From assembly GCA_025458545.1 (NCBI GenBank), contig JALOSH010000067.1, positions 1-15,865 of the forward strand: a DNA stretch of 15,865 bases, in the 5' to 3' direction. Below are positions 1-7,371 of the stretch, piece after piece. Positions within the stretch are counted from its first letter, which is position 1; every line of letters begins with the position of its first letter. The notes beneath the pieces were generated by a model, which saw only the letters and a list, made by a program, of their open reading frames with translations, was not told the DNA's origin and searched no databases. Origin of the DNA: Hydrogenophaga sp. (lineage in GTDB: Bacteria; Pseudomonadota; Gammaproteobacteria; Burkholderiales; Burkholderiaceae). The position numbers were made by a program, and so were the translations under genes.

Positions 1-321
1 CTGGGCAACGAGTTCATCGAGTTCAAGGCGCGATTTGGTGGCGTGGCGCGTGAGATCGTGGTGCCCGTGACCCACGTGGTGGCGATCTACGCCCGAGAAA
101 ACGGTCAAGGCATGGCCTTCCCCGCGCCGCAGGCGCCTGCTGTGGCTGGCGTCTCGTCGCCGTCGCCAGCTTCGTCCAATCTGCCAGAGACCGCCACGCG
201 GGCAGGGCTGCGGGCAGTGCCTGCTGAAGAATCCAGCGACGAAGGCCCGGCTTCACCCGAGCCGTCACCCGATGGGCCACCCCGTGGCGGTGGTCGGCCT
301 CACCTCAAACGCGTCAAGTAA
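1..321 (+). CDS. sspB: SspB, ClpXP protease specificity-enhancing factor (3' end, 5' part outside window)
   Basis: The frame is open from the first base and ends at TAA 319-321, giving the last 106 residues. SspB is the adaptor that delivers ssrA-tagged, ribosome-rescue products to the ClpXP protease in the cytoplasm. Visible family marks are the end of the substrate-binding core (ARFGGVAREIVVPVTHV, then IYARENGQGMAF), a long low-complexity Pro/Ser/Ala/Glu linker of about 50 residues, and the terminal RGGGRPHLKRVK. That tail matches the ClpX-docking tail of the family (E. coli ends RGGRPALRVVK). The flexible linker between core and tail is also expected for SspB. The start lies upstream of the window. 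In Burkholderiales the gene usually follows sspA and the petABC cytochrome bc1 genes, which cannot be checked here. Confidence 0.93.
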   Translation: MGNEFIEFKARFGGVAREIVVPVTHVVAIYARENGQGMAFPAPQAPAVAGVSSPSPASSNLPETATRAGLRAVPAEESSDEGPASPEPSPDGPPRGGGRPHLKRVK

Positions 322-324
322 AAT
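319..324 (+). promoter_or_regulatory. Possible -10 box for tRNA-Thr, overlapping the sspB stop
   Basis: TAAAAT begins on the sspB stop codon, 18 bases before the mature tRNA 5' end. No convincing -35 hexamer lies 16-18 bases upstream. The only support is the good -10 match and the position in front of a tRNA. The same GTAAAATC string occurs upstream of secA (1801-1808). Confidence 0.3.
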
Positions 325-342
325 CTCGCGCTTCGGATCCCC

Positions 343-418
343 GCCGCTTTAGCTCAGTTGGTAGAGCACTCGCCTTGTAAGCGATAGGTCGTCTGTTCGA
401 GTCAGACAAGCGGCACCA
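343..418 (+). tRNA. tRNA-Thr (anticodon UGU), CCA encoded
   Basis: The 76-nt sequence folds as a cloverleaf. The acceptor stem is GCCGCTT paired with AAGCGGC, the D arm is GCTC/GAGC, the anticodon loop is CTTGTAA with anticodon TGT, and the T arm is GTCTG-TTCGAGT-CAGAC. Discriminator A and a genomic CCA follow. It reads ACA threonine codons (ACG by wobble). One oddity is that the outermost anticodon-stem pair (position 27 with 43) is C opposite T; the other four pairs are Watson-Crick. The gene starts 21 bases after the sspB stop. Confidence 0.96.
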
Positions 419-463
419 TTTCTTCGCCCTCTCTGTCGGCCGTGTGTCCCATCGATGTCCCGT

Positions 464-781
464 TCATCGATCAACGGCTTGGACTTTGATGCGAATCGCG
501 CTAACCTGCAGCCCTTTTTCGGTCAGAGTTTGCTGCAGGGCCGGTAACAACTGGCGCAATTTGGTGGATGCGGCCGCGCTGCCCACCAGCAGACACCATT
601 CGTTGTCCTGCATGGGGCCGGCCTTCACCTGGCGGCGCATGGCCTGGGGAATCAGGTGTTGCACCTGTTCCATGCAGCGTTGGGATGTTCGAATGCGCTC
701 CTGCAGCGCCGCCAGAGAGGGTGCAGCACCGGCTGCCTGTTCCAGGCTGAAGATGGCCTGGCGTCTGGAAACATTTGTCAT
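464..781 (-). CDS. DUF721 / DciA-family protein
   Basis: A 105-residue protein starting at ATG 781. The reading frame continues upstream of that ATG only as a shadow of the M23 gene. The protein resembles the short DUF721 proteins of Burkholderiales: an N-terminal helix rich in Q/A/L, then LIPQAMRRQVKAGPM, then WCLLVGSAAASTKLRQLLP and a C-terminal VSAIRIKVQ strand. The larger DUF721 family includes DciA, which acts on the replicative helicase DnaB in bacteria lacking DnaC. Whether this short form does so is inference. No strong ribosome binding site precedes the start. The gene is divergent from the M23 peptidase gene (48 bases between starts) and convergent with tRNA-Thr. Confidence 0.8.
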   Translation of the reverse strand: MTNVSRRQAIFSLEQAAGAAPSLAALQERIRTSQRCMEQVQHLIPQAMRRQVKAGPMQDNEWCLLVGSAAASTKLRQLLPALQQTLTEKGLQVSAIRIKVQAVDR

Positions 782-829
782 GCGGTTGGGCCTGTTGAAT
801 CGGGGCCGGTCGCCAGGAAAGGTGGACTT

Positions 830-1780
830 GTGCACATCATTATCACGGACGCTTGGCTGGCCAGGAGCCAGGCTTTGCACCTCAATGGATTCAAGCTGGT
901 CGGTGCTTCGGTGCTGGCTTCTCTGGTGCTGATGCTCGGGGCGGTGGCGGCTTACCACTGGGTGTTTTTGAACGGTGTGCGGCAAGGCTGGCCAGGATTC
1001 AACTCGGTCGCTCGCCTGGTGACACAAGGGGATGTGGACACCAAAGAGCTTTACATGCGCGAGAACCTCGACGCCATGGCGCGCAAGCTGGGCGAAATGC
1101 AGGCGCGGATGCTGCAAATCGAGTCCCTGGGTGAGCGGGTGGGCGGGCTTGCCGGGATCAACCCTGCCGAGTTCAAGGTCACACCCGGCTCGGGTGGCGC
1201 ATTGATCGGTAGCCGGTCCTTGACGGTGGAGGAGTTGCACAGTGCGATGAAGCAGCTGGATCAGGCCAGTGGTTCACGGATCGACTGGCTGACCGCGGTG
1301 GAAACGCGGTTGTTCGACCAGAAGATTCAGCGCACCATGGTGCCCACCGAAGAGCCGGTGAAGGGTGGCCGGGTCGGCTCGCCTTTCGGATTTCGCATCG
1401 ATCCCATCACCGGGCGCTCTGCCTTGCACACCGGGCTGGACTTTCCTTCGGACGTCGGCACACCCATCTACGCCGCTGCAGGTGGTGTGGTGGTGGTGCA
1501 GGAATACCACCATGCCTACGGCAACATGGTTGAAATTGACCATGGGAACGAGCTCATCACGCGCTACGCGCACGCGTCAGCGGTGCACGTGAACAAGGGG
1601 GACATTGTCAAGCGGGGGCAAAAAATCGCCGAGGTTGGCTCCACCGGGCGTTCCACTGGCCCCCACTTGCACTTTGAAGTTCTGGTGTCGGGTGTACCCC
1701 AGGACCCCCAGCGCTTCCTTGCCGCTGGCGACAACATCGTGGCGGCTGGCCAGTTGGCCGCAAAAACCGCCAAGCCCTGA
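830..1780 (+). CDS. Membrane-anchored M23 family (LytM-type) metalloendopeptidase
   Basis: A 316-residue protein. I chose the GTG at 830 because AGGAAAGG lies just upstream (816-823) and the product then begins with a short cytoplasmic segment and one transmembrane helix at about residues 22-47 (LVGASVLASLVLMLGAVAAY). The open frame upstream is antisense to the DUF721 gene. A region with coiled-coil tendency follows (about 70-105), then a C-terminal M23 domain (about 180-295). Zinc and catalytic residues are present: H200 and D204 in LHTGLDF, H248 in RYAHAS, H279 and H281 in PHLHFEV. Such enzymes cut peptidoglycan cross-bridges, or act as activators when catalytically dead; this one has an intact metal site. 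It faces the periplasm and lies 167 bases upstream of secA. Confidence 0.9.
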   Translation: MHIIITDAWLARSQALHLNGFKLVGASVLASLVLMLGAVAAYHWVFLNGVRQGWPGFNSVARLVTQGDVDTKELYMRENLDAMARKLGEMQARMLQIESLGERVGGLAGINPAEFKVTPGSGGALIGSRSLTVEELHSAMKQLDQASGSRIDWLTAVETRLFDQKIQRTMVPTEEPVKGGRVGSPFGFRIDPITGRSALHTGLDFPSDVGTPIYAAAGGVVVVQEYHHAYGNMVEIDHGNELITRYAHASAVHVNKGDIVKRGQKIAEVGSTGRSTGPHLHFEVLVSGVPQDPQRFLAAGDNIVAAGQLAAKTAKP

Positions 1781-1947
1781 GTCCCGACGTGGGGCGGCGG
1801 GTAAAATCGCCGCTTTGCTCTTGAAAGACAAGCGGCAGACGCCACTTCCGGGCAGTTCCGGGAAGCGATTTTGCTGTTGTTCGGGGCGCTCCGATTCCCT
1901 ATTGCCCGCCCGGCGCTCCATCGTGTGTCGGTCGCGGGCCCGCACGT
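1781..1947 (+). promoter_or_regulatory. secA upstream region: possible -10 box and leader hairpin
   Basis: This 167-base gap separates the M23 gene from secA. It holds a TAAAAT hexamer at 1802-1807 (no clear -35) and a possible stem CTTCC 1845-1849 / GGAAG 1861-1865, within which TTCCGGG occurs twice. No Shine-Dalgarno sequence stands directly before the secA ATG. In E. coli secA is translationally regulated by the SecM arrest peptide. I looked for a short leader ORF with an arrest-like C terminus and found none. Promoter and leader function are inference. Confidence 0.35.
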
Positions 1948-4692
1948 ATGGCCACAAACTTTCTCACCAAGCTATTTGGCAGTCGCAACGACCGCTTGCT
2001 CAAGACCTACCGCAAGACGGTCGAACGCATCAACGGCCTCGAAGCCCAGTTCGAAAAGCTCACCGACGACGAGATCCGAGCACAGACCGAGACTTTCAAA
2101 CAGCGCATTGCCGGAGGGGAGACTTTGGAGTCGGTGCTGCCGGAAGCGTTTGCGGTGGTGCGTGAGGCCAGCAAGCGCGTCATGAAGATGCGCCATTTCG
2201 ATGTGCAGATGTTGGGCGGACTCGCACTGCACCACGGCAAAGTGGCCGAGATGCGCACCGGCGAGGGCAAGACCCTGACCGCCACGCTGCCCGTGTATCT
2301 GAATGCGCTCACCGGCAAAGGCGTGCACGTGGTGACCGTGAACGACTACCTTGCCAGCCGCGACGCGCAATGGATGGGTCGGCTGTACAACTTCCTCGGC
2401 CTGACGGTCGGTATCAACCTGCCGCAAGCGCCCAGGGAAGACAAGCAGGCAGCTTACCGCGCCGACATCACCTACGGCACCAACAACGAATACGGCTTCG
2501 ACTACCTGCGCGACAACATGGTCTACGAGTCCGGTGACCGCGTGCAGCGCGGCCTGAACTTCGCGATCGTCGACGAGGTGGACTCGATCCTGATCGACGA
2601 GGCTCGCACGCCCCTGATCATCAGCGGGCAGGCCGAAGACCAGACCCAGGTCTACATGGCGATCAAACAGCTGGTTCACCACCTGACCCGCCAAGAAGGT
2701 GAAGCCGACCCGCGCACTGGCGAGGGCGTGACCAAGCCGGGCGACTTCACGGTCGATGAGAAGGCCCATGCCATCCACATGACCGAGCAAGGCCACGAAA
2801 ACGCCGAGCGCCTGCTCAGCCAGGCCGGCCTGTTGCCCGAAGGCGCTTCGCTGTACGACCCGGCCAACATCACGCTGATGCACCACCTGGTGACCTCGCT
2901 CAAGGCGCACCATCTGTACCACCGCGACCAGCACTATGTGAACCAGGGGGGCGAAATCGTCATCGTCGATGAGTTCACCGGGCGGCTGATGTCCGGTCGG
3001 CGCTGGAGCGATGGCCTGCACCAGGCGGTGGAGGCCAAGGAGGGCGTGGCGATCCAGCCTGAAAACCAGACGATGGCGTCGATCACGTTTCAGAACTACT
3101 TCCGCCTGTACGCCAAGCTGTCGGGCATGACCGGAACAGCCGATACCGAGGCCTACGAGTTCCAGGAGATCTACGGTCTGGAAACCGTGGTGGTGCCGCC
3201 CAACCGCATCAGCAAGCGCACCGATCAGCTCGACCGGGTGTACAAAACGACGAAAGAAAAATACGCCGCTGCGATCCAGGACATCCGTGAGTGTCATGAA
3301 CGCGGCCAACCGGTGCTGGTGGGCACCTCGTCGATCGAAAACTCGGAAATCATCGCCGAGTTGCTGCAGGCCGAGAAGCTGCCACACGAAGTGCTCAACG
3401 CCAAGCAGCACGCCCGTGAGGCCGACATCATCGTGCAGGCGGGGCGCCCGGGCGCCATCACCATCGCGACCAACATGGCCGGTCGAGGCACCGACATCGT
3501 GCTCGGTGGCAACCTCGAGAAGATGATGGCGGCGATCGAAAGCGACGAGTCGCTGGATGAAGCGACCAAGGCTGCGCGCGTCGAAGCCCTGCGCCAACAG
3601 TGGCAGCAGGACCACGACAAGGTCAAGTCGCTGGGGGGGCTGCGCATCATCGCCACCGAGCGCCACGAAAGCCGCCGTATCGACAACCAGTTGCGGGGTC
3701 GTTCAGGCCGCCAGGGCGACCCGGGATCTTCACGCTTCTACCTGAGCCTGGACGACTCGCTGATGCGGATCTTTGCCGGCGACAAGGTGCGCGCGATCAT
3801 GGACCGCCTCAACATGCCCGAGGGCGAGGCGATCGAGGCCGGCATCGTGACCCGCAGCATCGAAAGTGCGCAGCGCAAGGTCGAGGCGCGCAACTTCGAC
3901 ATTCGCAAGCAGCTGCTGGAGTACGACGATGTGTCGAACGATCAGCGCAAAGTGATTTACCAGCAGCGCAACGACATCCTCGATGCGAACAACATGCGCG
4001 CGCAGATCGATTCGCTGCGCGACGGATGCTTCACCGATCTGGTGCACCAGTTCGTGCCGGCCGGCAGTGTGGAAGAGCAATGGGACCTGCCGGGTCTGGA
4101 GCGCACCTTGCGCGAGGAATGGGGCGTGGACATGCCGGTGGCCTCCTGGGTCTCGGATGCGGAGACCATTGAGGGCGAAGACATCGTCAACCGGGTGCTG
4201 GCCGAGGCCAAGGCGGTGTTCGACGGCAAAGTGCAGCTGGTCGGCGAGGAGAACTTCACCCAGTTCGAGCGCGTGGTGCTGCTGCAAACCATCGATGGCC
4301 AGTGGCGCGACCACCTCTCGGCGCTGGACTACCTGCGCCAGGGCATCCACCTGCGCGGCTACGCGCAAAAGCAGCCCAAGCAGGAATACAAACGCGAGGC
4401 GTTTGTGCTGTTTGGCCAGTTGCTCGACAGCGTGAAGAACGATGTGACGCGCATCCTCATGAATGTGAAGGTGCAGTCGCCAGAGCAGGTGGCCGAGGTC
4501 GCCCAGCAGATGGAAGCCCGCGCCGAGAACATGGCCAACGTGACCTACACCGCCCCGACCGAAACCGGCGAGGCGGAGACCACCGTCGATCCATCGACCG
4601 TGACCCAGGCGGTGCCCCGCGTGGGTCGCAACGAGCCGTGCCCCTGTGGCAGCGGCAAGAAGTACAAACATTGCCACGGCGCGTTGACTTAA
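1948..4692 (+). CDS. secA: SecA, preprotein translocase ATPase
   Basis: A full-length 914-residue SecA (E. coli 901). It is the cytosolic and membrane-peripheral motor that pushes preproteins through SecYEG. The start [16 protein letters not shown] is typical. Motifs in order: Walker A MRTGEGKT (102-109), the DEVD box (209-212) followed by [15 protein letters not shown], the second nucleotide-binding fold with GRGTD (512-516), and the arginine-finger region RGRSGRQGD (583-591). The helical scaffold and wing domains look complete. The C terminus carries a Pro/Thr-rich linker and the zinc tail [14 protein letters not shown] (C898, C900, C909, H910), which binds SecB and lipid. No insertion or gap is apparent. 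A palindromic repeat begins immediately after the TAA stop. Confidence 0.99.
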   Translation: MATNFLTKLFGSRNDRLLKTYRKTVERINGLEAQFEKLTDDEIRAQTETFKQRIAGGETLESVLPEAFAVVREASKRVMKMRHFDVQMLGGLALHHGKVAEMRTGEGKTLTATLPVYLNALTGKGVHVVTVNDYLASRDAQWMGRLYNFLGLTVGINLPQAPREDKQAAYRADITYGTNNEYGFDYLRDNMVYESGDRVQRGLNFAIVDEVDSILIDEARTPLIISGQAEDQTQVYMAIKQLVHHLTRQEGEADPRTGEGVTKPGDFTVDEKAHAIHMTEQGHENAERLLSQAGLLPEGASLYDPANITLMHHLVTSLKAHHLYHRDQHYVNQGGEIVIVDEFTGRLMSGRRWSDGLHQAVEAKEGVAIQPENQTMASITFQNYFRLYAKLSGMTGTADTEAYEFQEIYGLETVVVPPNRISKRTDQLDRVYKTTKEKYAAAIQDIRECHERGQPVLVGTSSIENSEIIAELLQAEKLPHEVLNAKQHAREADIIVQAGRPGAITIATNMAGRGTDIVLGGNLEKMMAAIESDESLDEATKAARVEALRQQWQQDHDKVKSLGGLRIIATERHESRRIDNQLRGRSGRQGDPGSSRFYLSLDDSLMRIFAGDKVRAIMDRLNMPEGEAIEAGIVTRSIESAQRKVEARNFDIRKQLLEYDDVSNDQRKVIYQQRNDILDANNMRAQIDSLRDGCFTDLVHQFVPAGSVEEQWDLPGLERTLREEWGVDMPVASWVSDAETIEGEDIVNRVLAEAKAVFDGKVQLVGEENFTQFERVVLLQTIDGQWRDHLSALDYLRQGIHLRGYAQKQPKQEYKREAFVLFGQLLDSVKNDVTRILMNVKVQSPEQVAEVAQQMEARAENMANVTYTAPTETGEAETTVDPSTVTQAVPRVGRNEPCPCGSGKKYKHCHGALT

Positions 4693-4775
4693 CCCCCCCC
4701 TGCGCGGCTTGCGCCGCTTCCCCCCAGGGGGACAACGCCTGCGGCCCGGCAAAGCCGGTTCCGCCGCGTTCTGGG
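4693..4775 (+). repeat. Palindromic intergenic repeat, copy A (three hairpins)
   Basis: This directly follows the secA stop. Three stem-loops occur in a row: GCGGC-TTGC-GCCGC (4704-4717); a C-run facing a G-run (4720-4731); and a composite hairpin AACGC (4734-4738) / GCGTT (4766-4770) enclosing GCGG/CCGC and CCGGC-AAA-GCCGG. A related copy in the same orientation follows argJ (5939-6019). The core from 4740 to 4764 differs from copy B by one base. I recall similar GGCCCGGC-AAGCCGGTTCC elements between genes in Comamonadaceae, but that is memory and not a search. It may also stop transcription, although no T-tract follows. Confidence 0.8.
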
Positions 4776-4822
4776 CTGAATACCTTTCGTTCGTTGCACT
4801 TTTCCGACCGGAGTCCGATGCC

Positions 4823-5938
4823 ATGGCCGTGAACTACACCGCTCCTCAATCCCAGGATCTGTTGCCCGTGGCGGGGGTGCGCATCGGCGTGGCCGAGGCG
4901 GGTATCCGCAAGGCCGACCGAAAGGACCTGACCGTGTTCCTGCTGGACGAAGGCAGTGCGGTGGGTGCGGTGTTCACGCAGAACCGCTACGCGGCCGCGC
5001 CGGTGCAGGTGTGTCGCGATCACCTGGCGGCGGGGCAGGGCATCCGGGCCATGGTGATCAACACCGGCAATGCCAACGCAGGCACCGGCGAGCCTGGCTT
5101 GCAGAATGCCCGCCAGACGGCCAGCGCTCTCGCGCGGGCGCTGGGTGTGCGCCACGAGCAGGTGCTGCCTTTCTCCACCGGCGTGATCATGGAGCCGTTG
5201 CCGCTGGACCGACTCTTGGCGGGCCTGCCCGCGGCGTTGCAGGACGCTGGCAGCGCGGCTGGTGCCTCGGGTGCGCAATGGCTGAAGGCGGCCCAGGGCA
5301 TCATGACCACCGACACCTTGCCCAAGTCCATCAGCCGCCAGGCGGTGGTGGGCGGCAAGACCGTCACGGTGAGCGGCATTGCCAAGGGTGCGGGCATGAT
5401 CCGACCCAACATGGCGACCATGCTGGGCTATGTGGCGACCGACGCCGCCATCGCGCCAGGGTTGCTGAACGTGCTGGCCAGGCGCCTGGCCGATGTGTCG
5501 TTCAACCGTGTCACGGTGGACGGCGACACCTCCACCAACGATTCGTTTGTGGTGGTCAAGTTCATCACCGTGCGTGTGGAAGGCGGCCTGTCTCCTGAAG
5601 AATGCCTCAAGGCGGCTTATGCGGTGGCGCATTCGCCGCTGGTCAAAACCGCTTTCTTTGCGAGCGATCCGAACCTGGGTCGTATCCTGGCCGCCGTGGG
5701 CTACGCCGGTATCGACGATCTGGACGCCACCCGAATCGAGTTGCACCTGGGCGATGTGCACGTGGTCAAACAAGGCGGCCGCAACCCCGACTACCGCGAA
5801 GAAGACGGTCAGCGCGTGATGAAGGCGTCTGAAATCCTGGTGCGCATCGGCCTGGGTCGTGGCAGCGCCTCGGAGACGGTGTGGACCTGCGATTTCAGCC
5901 ACGACTACGTGACCATCAACGCCGATTACAGGTCTTGA
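4823..5938 (+). CDS. argJ: ArgJ, bifunctional ornithine acetyltransferase / N-acetylglutamate synthase, with an internal deletion
   Basis: 371 residues from ATG 4823, chosen for GGAG at 4810-4813 and because upstream frame lies in the repeat. ArgJ moves the acetyl group from N-acetylornithine to glutamate in the cyclic arginine pathway and self-cleaves into two chains. Visible: FSTG with the oxyanion pair T119-G120, AKGAGM with K188, the self-cleavage site PNMA|TML with T199 as nucleophile, [13 protein letters not shown] (230-242), [14 protein letters not shown] (281-294) and C-terminal NADYRS. Between SFVVV (241-245) and [10 protein letters not shown] (246-255) the family normally has about 35-45 more residues ending in IVRDGEGAT. 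These are absent, so the protein is shorter than the usual ~405. The frame is kept, but loss of that segment, which includes a conserved active-site glutamate, probably inactivates the enzyme unless the gap is an assembly error. Confidence 0.9.
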   Translation: MAVNYTAPQSQDLLPVAGVRIGVAEAGIRKADRKDLTVFLLDEGSAVGAVFTQNRYAAAPVQVCRDHLAAGQGIRAMVINTGNANAGTGEPGLQNARQTASALARALGVRHEQVLPFSTGVIMEPLPLDRLLAGLPAALQDAGSAAGASGAQWLKAAQGIMTTDTLPKSISRQAVVGGKTVTVSGIAKGAGMIRPNMATMLGYVATDAAIAPGLLNVLARRLADVSFNRVTVDGDTSTNDSFVVVKFITVRVEGGLSPEECLKAAYAVAHSPLVKTAFFASDPNLGRILAAVGYAGIDDLDATRIELHLGDVHVVKQGGRNPDYREEDGQRVMKASEILVRIGLGRGSASETVWTCDFSHDYVTINADYRS

Positions 5939-6019
5939 CCACCCCGGCCGCGCTGCGCGCGACCCCTCAAGGGGGCGACATCTGCGGCCCGGCGAAGCCG
6001 GTTCCGCGATGTCTCTGGG
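5939..6019 (+). repeat. Palindromic intergenic repeat, copy B (three hairpins)
   Basis: This directly follows the argJ stop. The layout matches copy A: CGCGC-TGC-GCGCG (5949-5961), CCCC-TCAA-GGGG (5963-5974), then GACATC (5977-5982) / GATGTC (6008-6013) enclosing GCGG/CCGC and CCGGC-GAA-GCCGG (5989-6001). The outer arms differ in sequence from copy A yet still pair. The element ends with TCTGGG at 6014-6019, as copy A ends with TTCTGGG. GAGGA (6036-6040), the ribosome binding site of the next gene, lies 17 bases later. Confidence 0.8.
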
Positions 6020-6047
6020 ACAGACACTTCCCGTCGAGGACTGAACC

Positions 6048-6926
6048 ATGAACGAAAAATTCGAACGCCTGATCGAGCGCGCAGAGCAACTCATCACCCG
6101 CATCGAGGCCGTGCTGCCGCAGCCGCTGGGCGCACCCGACTGGGCCGCGTCTACCGCTTTCCGCTACCGCAAGCGCAGCAGCGGCCATGGCACGCTGGAG
6201 CCGGTGCGGCAGGTGGCGCCCATGCGCCTGGCGGACCTGCAGGAAATTGACGGTCAGAAAGACAAGATACAGCGCAACACGCTGCAGTTTGTGCGGGGTT
6301 TGCCCGCCAACAACGTGTTGCTGACCGGTGCGCGCGGGACCGGCAAGTCGTCGCTTGTCAAGGCCTGCCTGAACGAATACGCTGTCCAGGGCCTGCGCCT
6401 GATCGAGGTCGACAAGGCCGACCTGGTGGACCTGCCAGACATCGTGGATGTGGTGGCCGAGCGGCCGGAGCGCTTCATCGTGTTTTGTGACGACCTGAGC
6501 TTCGAGGACGGTGAGGCCGGCTACAAGGCGCTCAAGTCCATCCTCGACGGTTCGGTGTCCGCAGCGGGCGACAACGTGCTGATTTACGCGACCAGCAACC
6601 GCCGCCACTTGCTGCCCGAGTACATGAAGGAAAACCTGTCTTACACCCACACGCCCGACGGCGAAGTGCACCCGGGTGAGGTGGTGGAAGAAAAGATTTC
6701 CTTGTCCGAACGCTTTGGTTTGTGGGTCAGCTTCTATCCGTTCAGCCAAGACGAATACCTGGTCATCGTGGCGCAGTGGCTGGCCTCTTTTGGTGTGTCG
6801 CGCGAAGCGATTGAGGCAGCGCGACCGCAGGCCCTGGTGTGGGCGCTCGAACGGGGTTCGCGCAGCGGACGTGTGGCCTACCAGTTCGCGCGCGACTACG
6901 CCGGCATGCACGCTGCGGGCGGCTGA
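6048..6926 (+). CDS. DUF815 family AAA+-like ATPase
   Basis: A complete 292-residue protein with ribosome binding site GAGGA at 6036-6040. It belongs to the DUF815 family of P-loop ATPases. Visible: an N-terminal helical region (EKFERLIERAEQLITRIEAV), a Walker A GARGTGKSS with K100, a Walker B FIVFCDDLSF with D148-D149, the family signature DGEAGYKALKSILDGS, a sensor-like IYATSNRRHL, and the conserved EEKISLSERFGLWVSFYPF block, followed by a C-terminal ALERGSRSGRVAYQFARDY segment. The biochemical role is not settled. The fold suggests an ATP-driven remodelling or loading function in the cytoplasm. It is often found next to mutT in Burkholderiales, as here, where only 5 bases separate its stop from the mutT start. 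Confidence 0.88.
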   Translation: MNEKFERLIERAEQLITRIEAVLPQPLGAPDWAASTAFRYRKRSSGHGTLEPVRQVAPMRLADLQEIDGQKDKIQRNTLQFVRGLPANNVLLTGARGTGKSSLVKACLNEYAVQGLRLIEVDKADLVDLPDIVDVVAERPERFIVFCDDLSFEDGEAGYKALKSILDGSVSAAGDNVLIYATSNRRHLLPEYMKENLSYTHTPDGEVHPGEVVEEKISLSERFGLWVSFYPFSQDEYLVIVAQWLASFGVSREAIEAARPQALVWALERGSRSGRVAYQFARDYAGMHAAGG

Positions 6927-6931
6927 ACACC

Positions 6932-7350
6932 ATGGCCGAAGGCTTGCTGGTGGTGGATGGAGGCGGCGCGGCACAGAGCCAGGGCCAGCGCAGCGTGACC
7001 GATGTGGCGGTGGGCGTGCTGGTCAACGCCGACGGCGCCTTTCTGCTGACCTCTCGACCCGAAGGCAAGGTGTACGCCGGTTACTGGGAGTTTCCCGGCG
7101 GCAAACTCGAAGCCGATGAGACGGTATTGGCATCACCATCGGTGTGGCTCACCCCTGGCGTGACAAGCTGGTGGACTACCCGCACGCGCTGGTGCGGCTG
7201 CATTTCTGCAAGGTGTTCGAATGGACCGGCGAGCTTCAGATGCGCGAAGGCCAGCGGTTCCGCTGGGAGCATCTGCCAGTGGACTGCGCGCCCGTGTTGC
7301 CCGGCACAGTGCCCGTTCTGGAATGGCTGGCGGCTGAGGCGGGTCGCTGA
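6932..7350 (+). pseudogene. mutT: MutT, Nudix hydrolase, broken by a deletion in the Nudix box
   Basis: From ATG 6932 the product reads as a MutT: VTDVAVGVLVNADGAFLLTSRPEG (22-45), then YAGYWEFPGGKLEADETV (48-65). After V65 the frame breaks. The rest of the family sequence (GITIGVAHPWRDKLVDYPHA to the stop at 7348-7350, including VLPGTVPVLEWL) continues in another frame from about 7126. The Nudix box GX5EX7REUXEEXGU keeps G57 and E63, but the REUXEE core is missing. Compared with the family about 11 residues (roughly 34 nt) are absent, which accounts for both the gap and the frame change. A ribosomal frameshift would not restore function because the metal-binding glutamates are gone. Intact MutT hydrolyses 8-oxo-dGTP to prevent A:T to C:G mutation. 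Unrestored, frame one runs on to 7501, antisense to yacG. An assembly error remains possible. Confidence 0.85.
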
Positions 7351-7371
7351 GCCGCCGAGCAAGCCTCAGCG
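7345..7371. repeat. Inverted repeat spanning the facing stop codons of mutT and yacG
   Basis: CGCTGAG (7345-7351) and CTCAGCG (7365-7371) form a perfect 7-bp inverted repeat with a 13-base loop. The mutT TGA lies in one arm and the yacG TGA, on the other strand, lies in the other. It could act as a weak bidirectional terminator or RNA end, but no T-tract follows in either direction. Confidence 0.4.

Noticed and set aside
656..829. N-terminal extension of the M23 gene to an ATG-less start at 656
   Set aside because: It would be antisense to most of the DUF721 gene. The GTG at 830 has a ribosome binding site and gives the expected short tail plus membrane helix.
782..1240. Upstream extension of the DUF721 frame on the minus strand
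   Set aside because: It is antisense to the M23 coding region, and the extra residues do not resemble the family, whose proteins are about 100 residues here.
1871..2185. Small ORF before and overlapping secA as a SecM-like leader peptide
   Set aside because: It starts at TTG, runs 230 bases into secA in another frame, and has neither a signal peptide nor an arrest-like C terminus.
1972..3666. A 564-codon minus-strand ORF opposite secA
   Set aside because: Long antisense frames are expected in high-GC genes with strong third-position bias. Its composition (V/H/D/L rich) has no recognisable domain, and secA on the other strand is certain.
4709..4822. 38-residue N-terminal extension of argJ
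   Set aside because: It is translated repeat A. The ATG at 4823 has a good ribosome binding site and gives the typical ArgJ N terminus.
4457..6103. A 548-codon minus-strand ORF across the secA end, repeat A and argJ
   Set aside because: It is a shadow of two well-identified plus-strand genes, runs through the palindromic repeat, and has no family-like sequence.
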